Shown in pieces: positions 13,001-20,416 of a stretch of DNA of 64,000 nucleotides. Under the pieces are notes generated by a model. The model was given only the letters and a program-made list of their open reading frames with translations, did not search any database and was not told the origin of the DNA. Source of the stretch: Apiotrichum sp. Y4204 (lineage: Eukaryota; Basidiomycota; Tremellomycetes; Trichosporonales; Trichosporonaceae). The position numbers and the translations under genes were made by a program. The stretch lies in contig JAMYHL010000087.1 in NCBI GenBank assembly GCA_025531455.1, forward strand, positions 62,001-126,000, given 5' to 3'. The stretch's first letter is position 1, and every line of letters starts with the position of its first letter.

Positions 13001-13869
13001 CGGCTGCCTCGCGCAACCTGTACCGCGCTACGCTGCGCACTCTCCTCGTGCTCATGCACGACTTCCCCGGCTTCCTCGTCGAGTTCTACCACACTCTCTC
13101 GACTGCGATCCCGGTCCAGTGCGTCCAGCTGCGCAACATCATTCTCGCGGCCTTCCCCGCGGTTGATGCTCCCCTGCCCGACTGGTACAAGCGCCTCGAC
13201 GACCTCGTCCCCGAGATGCAGTCGTTCCCTCGTGTCCGCCAGGACCACCTCAACGCGCTCAACACTGGCAACATTCGTAACGCGATCGACAACTACATCC
13301 ACACGGGCAACCCTGGTGGACAGGCGATTGTTAACGAGCTCAAGAACCGCATTGCGGTTCAGAAGCGCCTCCCCGAGGGCACCACGACCGTGTGGAACAC
13401 GACCCTCCTGCATGCGACCATCTTCTACCTCGGCACGTCGGCCGTGCACCGCCACTACATGGCCTCTGGCGTTGTCGAGTTTGACCCCAGCGACCCCGGC
13501 GTCCCGCTCCTGGTCTCCCTCGCGTTCTCGTTTGACGCCGAGGGACAGTACCTCATGCTCTCGGTCATTGCCGACCAGTTGCGCTACCCATCGGCGCACA
13601 CGCTCTTCTTCGCGTCGCTCATGCTCTACCTCTTCAAGATGGCGTCCACCTCGGCCACCAACTCGGCCATCCCGGAGCGCATCGCGCGTGTGCTCCTGGA
13701 GCGTGTGATTGTGCAGCGCCCTCACCCGTGGGGCCTGGTCGTCACCTTTGTCGAGCTCCTCGAAAACCCGGCGTACGGCTTCTGGGACCAGCCCTTCGTC
13801 CGCGCCGACGACGAAATCTTCCTTCTCTTCCGCCGCGCCCGCCAGAACTTTGGCACGCCCATGCACTAG
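7066..13869 (+). CDS. NOT1: CCR4-NOT complex scaffold subunit NOT1
   Basis: Two exons (7066-7317 and 7393-13869) encode about 2242 residues. The intron at 7318-7392 has a GTAAGT donor, an ACTAAC branch motif and a TTCAG acceptor; it is 75 nt long and has no in-frame stop, so reading through would add 25 residues. Recognisable parts are an N-terminal HEAT-like region, a MIF4G-like CAF1-binding region near residues 975-1200 (around DKIMFIINNIAPNNYEAK), the CAF40-binding DUF3819 region about 1240-1440 (around FLHFNSDLGVLQAPTFKRIV), a linker with Pro-rich spacer, and the conserved NOT1 C-terminal domain from about 1850 to the end (FAFGWLSIVSHRLFMAKLL). Family role: assembles the deadenylases CCR4 and CAF1 with the NOT module for mRNA decay in the cytoplasm. 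Length agrees with other NOT1 proteins. The ATG follows the CT-rich leader directly and opens a Gly/Pro-rich N-terminus. Confidence 0.95.
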   Translation: MSHPPPGLGGGVARTGPPPGFGSSGDIAGQAARAPQGGQAQGGPASSNASGANGTAAIVRAQIVFLLTTFTEDSFDKAAAEIRTVSGAAEPSWTSRTHIHHAPPVLTLQLASTHGPEMYHHFVRRTAVVASPVIQVLVQHSQQYKDDPAAPPPQIPTSGSAALAWRLLATEAVRAARDVALAPHFVITVLSPSQGTPLPLPSLRLFNLPPAILFSLTALTLANPHVFPATHPSHDALLQTLHQTFQGAIEVLRSGIPFWVTNIPNQPQDDLTMQEARTLILALYPRGGSGNGGTTSRPPTPTNPTPPHSSPLNSVQRTVFLSSLTIKFSSPAIILQTLSALSPGGAPRTPGAIPLEDILFELGDNLTQDEGTVEAVIGRWWGPWLLEEPNQAAIMEEVIHTLHGLCRGLQERRSVDFHGVISGMCATTQIPWVKVVQSFDTPQSLLSPPSAVPLAASLLLVPPQSPVPPIAGLLPASQQDSTWQNLSSLLYVLRNISQLPPDSLPLFTLPTSPAPSAFARIVEPYPSDAQVSKAVRQQAKDVQAAGLWNTLGLVQVLIQACALADEEDGSDRDERVDIGRRATELLERAASLAPELVLIALEKLPKPFPVPIAAMHSKLTELYMVNSPAQLASPALVYQQMWELNPNGLLDLLTEFYSEDENNLGKVVEIAWELQILDKLLKSDNLHFALDVAALSSSKEYFALENWLRDSVAVNGDDFLQAVFDFVEHKIRLEMDHQHQPGSVPSLMFTLSDEAYSIFIRVIRKAENLTREDIVRFKTLRTDILILHPRLLNLRPGSKEEQGFVVASYSKGITEQVDDMYRRMYSEEYDLTLDSVIADLVRYSKSDDHRDKELFAASLHSLFDEYKFIKTYPARELTMTGILFGAIIDTRLVKDTPAFVATRYVLDACKTPPHESLYQFGVSALSVLRGSLVDFPGLCRSLLEIPALHESHPGYINEIQAALVEREELDQQGGVKLAFPALKLPILIEEGDDEFNEPEPGTRDKIMFIINNIAPNNYEAKSQELVSLFKPRYSRWFAHYFIDVRVSLEVNRHDLYIQLLDLLNSPILERHVLWETYRKARDLLNAETTLTSSADRTTLKTVSLWLGRITLARDLPIKHRELSVKDLLVQGYDNKRLLVAIPFVCNLMLACKDSPVFHIPNPWFLVIIRVLVELYHFGDLKLNMKFEIEVLFSKLEIQLESVEPSDIVRTHTPPPQPKSEDGSRLEMELQRQLNHQTEVANGQRADATYPDSLDDPFSRMQAMQTEQAAAAAHEQFLQNVDELIRQLPEFLHFNSDLGVLQAPTFKRIVLHSIERAIREIVSPVVERSVTIAGISSRDLVQKDFGTEGDSVKMRKAAHLMVQNLAGNLALVTCKEPLRTSLIQHIRALVSQNGFTEENVPDAVIAGVVNENLDVACDIIRKAAMEKAIRDIDVNLQPQFAARKAHRDSRSQQPFWDGASFSVAISHTALPDPLRLRQGGLTPLQLRVYDDFAESARPPLQPAPTPALNGDYMAYDGALPPPPADPRRPASRYEGENQLLQPHHTMERFHEIIAEIEKQIAQHRANSIDHVEEDDDLRGLSRTIFMLAQSSMHREATTLNLAQKIVQLLYKTDSSLGREVYVGILQQLCRHAPKVDHEVKSWLVFAEDSRKFNVQVTSILIQANFIRAPELDAQLAKQLGRNHSSEIVDYIAALIRECCIGENAFLARNNFTLCVAALLKAHELGQSTQDGDKLLEDLRDDSVVPPEPKSAAIDPKMHERLQHYFFKWVRLFTDNPNSPEVSFVPYITWLQTDNILGGEDLSTAFYTTAIKAAVECDTKSEHGTWHGTDSLAKLIILIVKNYGDKSGPGSVANTVYYFNKIITIMSYSLVRTQMNDDQFDQRPWARFFTSMLAEISTIDATMPDVAVGCLKSIANALGITQPTYAPRFAFGWLSIVSHRLFMAKLLSVPHQEGWADYHRCIMWLLRFVAPFISSTSPELSAASRNLYRATLRTLLVLMHDFPGFLVEFYHTLSTAIPVQCVQLRNIILAAFPAVDAPLPDWYKRLDDLVPEMQSFPRVRQDHLNALNTGNIRNAIDNYIHTGNPGGQAIVNELKNRIAVQKRLPEGTTTVWNTTLLHATIFYLGTSAVHRHYMASGVVEFDPSDPGVPLLVSLAFSFDAEGQYLMLSVIADQLRYPSAHTLFFASLMLYLFKMASTSATNSAIPERIARVLLERVIVQRPHPWGLVVTFVELLENPAYGFWDQPFVRADDEIFLLFRRARQNFGTPMH

Positions 13870-14447
13870 GCGAATACCATTCCTTTCTTTTTTGCTCCTT
13901 TCTTTTTTCTCAATGTTTGTGACAGTAGAATCCCCCCTCTCCGGGCCCAGCCTGCGCGGCCCCACGACGACGAGACGACTGGTTGCCGTTCGACTCGCCG
14001 ACTCTCCGCTCGACAAGCCACGTCGACTGGCTTTAATGACCCGCGCATCCTAGACCCGCATCAGCAAGACAGCCATCACACACCACGCTGCGAATCCAGC
14101 ACCTAGAGAAGAGACCGGGCTTGCCGTGGAGATACCCTATTGTTGCGTGCGTGCCGACCTCTGGGACGCGCGCACGCCCTCTGTAACTGCCGAGCCGCGG
14201 CCCGTTTGCGGGCCCCCTGTGCGGCTGCGCAGGCGGGCGAGGCCCTTGTATACTAGTCACTGCAATGCATGGCACGTCCACATCTGTCGAACCGTTGCGA
14301 GTGTCGGAGAGCTATTGCGAGCCGTGGGAAGGCTTTGCTGGGTGGGGTGGAGGCAGTTGGTTCCGTATGACGTCTGGTCTTGAACGCCGTATGACGTCGG
14401 AGCTGGGGACCAGCACATAAATAGTGGTCCCTCGCTGTTCCGATCTG
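13870..14447. other. Intergenic region with TATA-like element
   Basis: About 580 bp between NOT1 and the downstream Nudix gene. ACATAAATAG at 14415-14424 lies about 25-50 bp upstream of the first two in-frame ATGs of the Nudix gene and may serve as its TATA box. A direct repeat CGTATGACGTC(T/G)G occurs twice (around 14365 and 14388). It contains TGACGTC, the core of an ATF/CREB-type site, so a bZIP factor could act here; this is inference. Confidence 0.45.
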
Positions 14448-15329
14448 ATGTTGTCCACACCTCCCATGCTCCGACAACTCGTCCGCACACACCGCGTCCT
14501 TCCCCGCCTCCTTCCCCGCGCCTGCACAATTTCAACAATGTCCCACAAGCCCGAGATCGTGTCCACCGAGACGTATTCCACGCCCGCCAAGTGGCTCAAA
14601 CTCGAGAAGATCACATGGAGGGACGAGAATGGGAAGGAGGTGCGTCACGCGCGAGAGGCGGAGGGCGAGGCGGAGGGCGAGGCGGGGACGAGGCGGAGCA
14701 TAACGCACCAGAGCCCGGCGATACCTTCTCCGCCCCGCCTAGTATCTATACATACTGACGGCAGCGCCTGTGGGAAGTCGCGAACCGCTCCACGCGGTCC
14801 ACTGCCGACGTGGACAGCTGCCACATCCTCGCGCTCGTGCATGCCGAAGAGGGCGCGAGCGTTGTGCTTATCGAGCAGTTCCGCCCGCCTGTCGGTGCCG
14901 TCGTTGTCGGTATGTTTCAGTACTCCTTGTTTGTCTGACTCTGCAGAGCTTCCCGCGGGGCTGATGGACGAGAAGGAGGACGCGGCGACTACGGCCCTGC
15001 GCGAACTGCATGAGGAAACGGGATATTCCGAGGGCACGAGCGTGCGGTCCATCTCGCCCGTGCTCGTCAAGGACCCGGGCATGACCGGCGCGAACATGTA
15101 TCTCGTCACTGTGGATGTGCGCCCGCCTCCTGGGGCCAAAATTGAGCCCAAGCTCGACGAGGGGGAGCATATTGTTGTGCGGCTCGTCAAGCTCAAGGAT
15201 CTTAACAAGACGCTCAAGGGTAGGTTTTGTACGTGAGTGATTCGGCTGACGGCAGACTATGCGGATAAGGGGTTTGCGGTCGATGCGCTCGTGCAGAGCA
15301 TCGCGACGGGTCTGGCGCTCGCGGCGTAG
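14448..15329 (+). CDS. Nudix hydrolase, ADP-ribose pyrophosphatase type (NUDT5/YSA1-like)
   Basis: Four exons (14448-14639, 14765-14909, 14947-15219, 15256-15329) give up to 227 residues. A full Nudix box is present at about residues 117-139: G-x5-E-x7-REL-x-EE-x-G-Y (GLMDEKEDAATTALRELHEETGY), assembled within exon 3. It is preceded by VLIEQFRPPVGAVVVELPAG, the conserved strand of ADP-ribose pyrophosphatases. These enzymes split ADP-ribose to AMP and ribose 5-phosphate. Three in-frame ATGs (14448, 14466, 14538) are possible. The region between the second and third (MLRQLVRTHRVLPRLLPRA) is Arg/Leu-rich without acids, like a mitochondrial presequence, while the third ATG starts at MSHKPEIVS, where a cytosolic enzyme would begin. 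Introns 2 and 3 are 37 and 36 nt. The gene is convergent with the enoyl-CoA hydratase, with 63 bp between stops. Confidence 0.92.
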
Positions 15330-15392
15330 GAGAAGGAGATTCTTTCCTCCCGTAGCTCAATCGCTGTAATGCATTTCAATCCCAGCTGCTCT

Positions 15393-16226
15393 TTACTTCT
15401 TCTTCCTGCTATTGTACCGCTCCACAGCCGCATGCGTATCGGGGTGCACGAACACATCGGCAAACACGTCGATACTGCGCTGGATACTGTTCTCGAGGCT
15501 CTCATTCATCCATGTCTCGTGCAGCCCCTTCTGCGCGGCCATGACCGTCGGCGTGAGCTCCTGCACTCCCGCAAGCAGCTCTTCCGCCGTTTCGCGAATC
15601 TTCCCCTCCTCCGCGAATCGGTTAACGAACCCCTCAAGTCGCTCGATGGGCTGCAGCTCGCCGAGGAGGAGCATCTCCTTCGCGAGGCTCATCCCCACAT
15701 GGCGCTGGAGGAGCGCGGCATCCACAACCGACGGAATCCCAACCTTGGTCTCGGGCAACCCCACCCGGATGCCGGGGTATGCCACCCGCAAATCCGCAGC
15801 GAGGGCCATCTCAAACGCCGCACCGATAGTGTATCCGTTCATGAGGACGGCGGTGGGTTTCGGGCTCAGGCGGAGACTCCCCACCGCGCGCGCGACCTTG
15901 GCGATCATCGTCTTTGCGGCGTCCCGATCCAGACCGGCAAATACCGACGTGTGCATCCCCGCGCTGAACGCCCGTCCTGAGCCTGTGACTGCGATGGCGC
16001 GCACGCTCTCGGGCGCACCCTCCACGGCCGCGGTAAAGTCGTCGAGATCACGGACTGTCAGCGCGTTCAGCGTCGCGGGCCGGTTGAAGGTTATCCACCG
16101 GATCGCGCCGCGGTCGGTGACGTCCAGGGCGGGGTCGGTCGGCGATGGCCCCGAGGTGGAGAGGCGGGCGCCGCGGGGCGCGAGCGGCGCAAGTGAACGG
16201 AGGGCGCGGAGAGCGGGTGTGCGCAT
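15393..16226 (-). CDS. Enoyl-CoA hydratase/isomerase (crotonase) family protein, probably mitochondrial
   Basis: A single uninterrupted minus-strand frame of 277 residues. The first 25 residues (MRTPALRALRSLAPLAPRGARLSTS) are rich in Arg, Leu and Ser with no acids, as in a mitochondrial presequence. The crotonase fold follows: IRWITFNRPATLNALT, then AVTGSGRAFSAGMHTSVF, the oxyanion-hole segment; and AVLMNGYTIGAAFEMALAADLRVA, the second signature. The usual catalytic pair of Glu residues of true hydratases is not obvious: the second site reads GLPETKVGI where hydratases often have G(F)PE-x-x-x-G, so one Glu is kept. The C-terminus ends in Lys-rich RKKK with no peroxisomal signal. Exact substrate is unclear: hydratase, isomerase or a hydrolase of the same fold. 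It is one of only three complete genes in the window for which I see no intron. Confidence 0.88.
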   Translation of the reverse strand: MRTPALRALRSLAPLAPRGARLSTSGPSPTDPALDVTDRGAIRWITFNRPATLNALTVRDLDDFTAAVEGAPESVRAIAVTGSGRAFSAGMHTSVFAGLDRDAAKTMIAKVARAVGSLRLSPKPTAVLMNGYTIGAAFEMALAADLRVAYPGIRVGLPETKVGIPSVVDAALLQRHVGMSLAKEMLLLGELQPIERLEGFVNRFAEEGKIRETAEELLAGVQELTPTVMAAQKGLHETWMNESLENSIQRSIDVFADVFVHPDTHAAVERYNSRKKK

Positions 16227-16493
16227 CTAGTGTCAGTGCCCGTCGAGTCCGCGCCTCACTGTTTATAGAGAGAGATGTGGTGTTGTCAACTGCAGCGACA
16301 CCTTCATCTTACATATGGCTAAGGCTCGAGATTGTTGGATGCCGAGGATGCCGAAAGCCGTTTCGGTGATCCCCGCATGGCGGGCGCCAGTGCCGCCGGC
16401 TGATCGGCCGAGGGGAGATGGCGTCGACGAGACTCCGTTCGATGCGTACAGTGTTCGGCGTCCAATGGCTCAAATTCTACACAGATGCATGCT

Positions 16494-17982
16494 CTACCCG
16501 TTCAAAGCCTCCTCCTCGGCCATTGACACGTCCGCATTGGGCTGTGCGTCGCCTTCAACGGCCTCCGCTCCAGCCCCACCACCACTTGCCTCAGCCTCCG
16601 CCTCAGCGGCTCCCTCTCCCTCGCCGCCACCCTCACCGGCGTCCCCATCCCTCGCCCGCTTGTTACTCTGCGTCTTCTCCTCCTTGCTGTTAAAGTACTT
16701 CCTCTGCGGAATGACAGCCTCAAAGGCCGCGCCCCAGTCCTGCAACGCGAGATACTGCGAGAGAATCTCAAACACCTGTGGTTAGCATGAGTTAGAACAG
16801 CAAGAGATACTGGATGACGTGCCAGCCTGCATCCACATCCTTACCCACCTGATTTACGGTCAGGACCTTGCGTGTGGGCATATTGGCGAGGTATGTCCCG
16901 ATCGGCAGGCGCGCGGTGCGGATGCCGAGGCGCTCCGCCTTGTGTTGGCACAGATTCTGCTGTTAGCATGGGTCGAAATGATGGAATCACCCACCTTGTA
17001 TCGATTGCGGTCGACGATACCGCCAATGACATACGCCTCGTCTTCGGCAAGCGTTGTGAGCTCCTCCTCTGCGTCGGCAGAGAGGTACACGAGCTTGTGT
17101 GTTGGTGGGACGGTGGAAGGGAGCGAGGTGGCGAGGTGTCGTGTGAGCTCGGGGAAGGCGGTGGACGGGGATGGTGCTGCGGAGGCGAGCGCGCCGGGCC
17201 CTGGAACCAAGGATGAGGATGAGATAGGATCTGAGGCGGAAGAGGATGCCGCGGCTTGAGCTGAAGACGACGCGTTTGCTGCATCGTCTACTTTGACAGT
17301 GGCGCTAGCCGTCACCTCTTCGCCCGCCGCGAGTTCATCTCCGCCTTCTGCTGCCAATTCCCCAGTCTGATCCTTGACGCCCTTTCCCATCCTTTCCGCC
17401 AGCTCCCCCACGTCCTCGCCCATAAAGCACATACGGTTCCACTTCTGCCACTCGGCCTTGCCCATCTTGCTCCAGAGACGCGGGCTCGCCTCGGGGCTAA
17501 AGCTGGTGTGCACGACAGCTGCGAACGGCCGCTTGGCGGTACGGTTAACAGAGTACACGTACCGGAGCTGCGAGTGCATGCTCGTGATCTCCTGCTCGGT
17601 CATGAGCTCGTCGAATCCGAGGTCAACGACGATCGCCCCGCCCCACACGTCCGCTTCCTCCCCACGGTCCGCGGCCGCACGCGCGCGCTTCGCCTCACGC
17701 TGCTTCTCGACACGCTCCATCTCCTCCGCGCTCAGCTTTCCCGCCGCATAGTCGCTCTTGAGCTGCTGCGCACGCTGTCGCCGCCGCGCGCGCTCCGCCT
17801 GCCGCTTCTCCAACTTGATCGCCTGGTATTGTTCCTGTCTGTCAGTGATACAACATACTGCGGAGACGCACCTGCTTCTTAGCCCGCTTCTGCGCCTTTT
17901 TCGACAGCACCGGCGCGTCAGATGTAGGCGCCGAGGGACCCGCCGACGGCCCGGCGTTGGTCGCCATCTCCTCGTCGGACAT
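16494..17982 (-). CDS. TRM10: tRNA (guanine-9-N1)-methyltransferase TRM10
   Basis: Four exons (17982-17872, 17834-16995, 16956-16849, 16775-16494) encode about 446 residues. A Lys/Arg-rich helical N-terminus (SKKAQKRAKKQEQYQ...) binds tRNA in this family. The SPOUT-fold domain shows VVDLGFDELMTEQEI, then SQLRYVYSVNR, later HKLVYLSADAEEEL and the hallmark YVIGGIVDRNRYKNLC that binds S-adenosylmethionine. It continues with ARLPIGTYLANMPTRKVLTVNQVFEIL. The reaction is N1 methylation of G9 (some homologues also A9) in tRNA. A Ser/Ala/Glu-rich insert separates the second and third motifs, and the C-terminal tail is Gly/Glu/Ala-rich low complexity. The acceptor of exon 3 is a tandem CAGCAG (exon starting at 16959 or 16956), which would add or drop one Gln without changing frame. 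The gene is divergent from UBC1 across about 340 bp. Confidence 0.94.
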
Positions 17983-18325
17983 GATGCTGGCTGGTTGTTG
18001 TGATGATGCGCAAAGAGGGTGCGAGATTGGACTGGACTTTTTTTGGACCTGGCATTCCGGGCGAGATTTTCCCACGGGTGACTGGATCCCGTGTCGCCCG
18101 AGTTGCCACCCGCCAGGATCTGGACGTGCAAGACGACGTCGTAGAATGACGCCCTTTGTGTGCGCGTTGGCAAGAATTCTGCTGTTTATCGCTTCCTTTT
18201 GATTTCTGTCTTCCCTCTACCATTATCAATACCAACTCGGTGCTCGTCGTCGACGCTTTTCTCTTCCTCACCATCTTCTTTGCTCGCTTCTCTGTTTTCC
18301 CCGCCACACCCATCCTACCACCACC

Positions 18326-19456
18326 ATGGCAGACGCGAGGCTGAGGCGTGTCCGGAAGGAGATTATGCGTTCGTGCCTCTGATCGGACGTCACTGACAAC
18401 AGAAATAAAGGACGACAAGCAGTCGCTGATCTCCATCGAGCGTGAGTCGAAGCATCGTGCGCAGCGGGATGGATTCAGCTCGCGCGGTTATGGCTCGCCG
18501 TCTTGCCGTCCGCCGTGTCCCTCGAGCTCTGAGACAGTTTATTGCCCCTGTGCCACGACATGGCCTTCACTGTACTGATCACTGATGCACAGTTGTTGAC
18601 GACAACCCGTTCCACCTTCTCGGCTCGTTTCCCGGTCCTGTGAGTTTATCGGTGCCGCGCATGTATCTCACCACAGGGGGACACGCCGTACGAGGGCGGC
18701 TACTATGAGGTGGACATTGTGATCCCTGATGGATACCCGTTTGAGCCCGTAAAGATGAAGTTTATCACGTGCGTCCTCGTGGAATGGAGCTCTACTGACT
18801 GCGCAGGAAGGTGTACCGTGCGTCTGACATGCTGCTGTGATGCTGATCATTAGACCCTAATATCTCGTCTGCAAGTGTGGGTAGATAGATCATCCGTGTT
18901 GTGTCTGACCCCAGGGCGCGATCTGCCTCGACATACTGAAGGACAAGTGGTCGCCAGTTCGTCCTCCCCTGCCTTCAAATCTCACACCAGGTCCTGACTC
19001 TCAAATCCACTCTCATCTCTCTTCAGTCGCTTCTCTGCTCCCCCGAGCCCAATGACCCCCAGGACGCAGAAGGTGCGTGATACTCGTCTCTGCGCTGACC
19101 CCAGTGGCAAAGCACTACCTCGCATCACGGGAAAGCTTCAATGCGACGGCGCGCCACTGGACCGAATCGTACGCAAAGTCGCCGTCCAGAAAGCGCGGTC
19201 CCAGGGGGGCGGCGACGGACGCCGAGCTTGCAGGTCTCTCCGAGGACAACGTCGTCAAGTTTACTGACATGGGCTTTGACCGCGCCACTGTGGTGGGTAC
19301 CCTGTAGATTGTGGGTAGACTTGGGCTTACTCCAGATCGCCACACTCAAGCGTCTCAACTACCGTGGTAACAATGTGTCGAACATTAACGAGAACACTGT
19401 GAGTGCTGTAACTCTTGCCCCCCTGACCCCAGGTTATCGAGGCGCTGCTCAAGTAG
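18326..19456 (+). CDS. UBC1: Ubiquitin-conjugating enzyme E2 of the Ubc1/UBE2K type, with C-terminal UBA domain
   Basis: Eleven exons in 1.1 kb: 18326-18368, 18403-18441, 18593-18639, 18677-18768, 18807-18817 (11 nt), 18854-18876 (23 nt), 18915-18956, 18991-19072, 19105-19292, 19336-19398, 19433-19456. The lengths sum to 654 nt, giving 217 residues without a stop. Family landmarks are in order: [29 protein letters not shown] (78-80), active-site Cys89 in [29 protein letters not shown], and a UBA domain from about residue 175 ([15 protein letters not shown]...). Yeast Ubc1 has the same order and about the same length (215). Ubc1-type E2s extend Lys48-linked ubiquitin chains, including with the anaphase-promoting complex. 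Most introns are 32-43 nt. Two donors read GTTCGT (18369 and 18957). The alternative, that these exons join elsewhere, breaks the family alignment. Confidence 0.95.
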
Positions 19457-19571
19457 GACATACGCATAAGAGTATGGGTCAGAGTCACGGGGCGCATGGG
19501 TTACAGTGGAGGAGTGCATAGTACATTATGTAGATGTGCGGTCGCGTTTTGGTTGCTGTGGTGTCTAGTCG

Positions 19572-20123
19572 CTATCGCCTGAAGCCCGCGGCCTCGGCAT
19601 CAGCGCGCTGTTTCGCAGCGGCCTCGAGCGTCTTGGCTGAGCGAATCTCGAGTACACGGCGTTTGTTGAAGTAGTCAATCTGCTGTCAGTAGATGCACCA
19701 GCCGGGGAGAAAAGGAGGAAAGAGGGGTAGGCACCCTATCGACAGAGATTGTCCATCTCATCTCGCCGATTGCCGGGAGCCGTGCGCAATCACCACCAAC
19801 CGATCGGCACGGCTCCGACTCTCCGACATGAAATCAGATGACCCGTCAAGATGGCTCATCATCCCCCTCAACGCCAGTTTCCAGCCCACACCAGCACTCA
19901 CCCAGCTCCGTCCACAGCTCCCCTCATACGTAGCACGCTCGCGCTCGCACTTGCCCTGCGCGTCGCCGAGTTCACCGGCCGTCTTGGGGTCGCCGGGCTG
20001 CACCACGCCATTGGCGTCCAGGCACGCAAAGTACTCGTCGCGCATCGCCCAGCACTTTGCGCGCTGCTCGCGGTTCGGGGCCGCAGGCTCAGAGGCGGGC
20101 TTTGACGATCCGAAGCCGAACAT
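19572..20123 (-). CDS. COA6: Cytochrome c oxidase assembly factor COA6 (twin-cysteine mitochondrial protein)
   Basis: Two exons (20123-19902, 19679-19572) encode 109 residues. The first contains a twin-cysteine motif: C24-x9-C34 (CWAMRDEYFAC) and C59-x10-C70, exactly the COA6/Cox6B-like spacing. The second begins IDYFNKRRVLEIR, matching the COA6 consensus WIKYFDKRR. COA6 acts in the mitochondrial intermembrane space in copper delivery to the CuA site of cytochrome c oxidase. The N-terminus (MFGFGSSKPASEP) is short, as is usual for proteins imported by the MIA40 pathway. The single intron is 222 nt and ends in CTGACAGCAG, a tandem acceptor. UBC1 converges from the left with 115 bp between stops. 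Confidence 0.93.
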
Positions 20124-20416
20124 TTTGGTTGAGAGGTAGAGAATGTAGAGGTAGTTGGAGTGATGGCAAGATATTTGGCCGAGGGATGTACTGGACACAC
20201 TTGGTGAGCGGCAACGGCAACGGGAGGAACGGACACCGTGGGAAAGCTGCTCCCACCAGCGTCATGTGCAAGTGGAGGATCCCCACCACTGCGACTTAGG
20301 CCCAGGGGCTCATTGCTCAAGAGTGCTCGAGCTCGAGATGTCTGGAATGCCGAGCACGGAGGCGGTGACAATGCATATGCGAGTAACAACTAGTCTGTCG
20401 TCTCTTCCCCACCACC

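Noticed and set aside
12748..14016. 422-codon minus frame opposite the NOT1 C-terminus
   Set aside because: Same composition artefact; no start context or similarity.
14424..14447. Earlier start (GTG at 14424) for the Nudix protein
   Set aside because: Not an ATG and overlaps the TATA-like element; nuclear genes here start with ATG.
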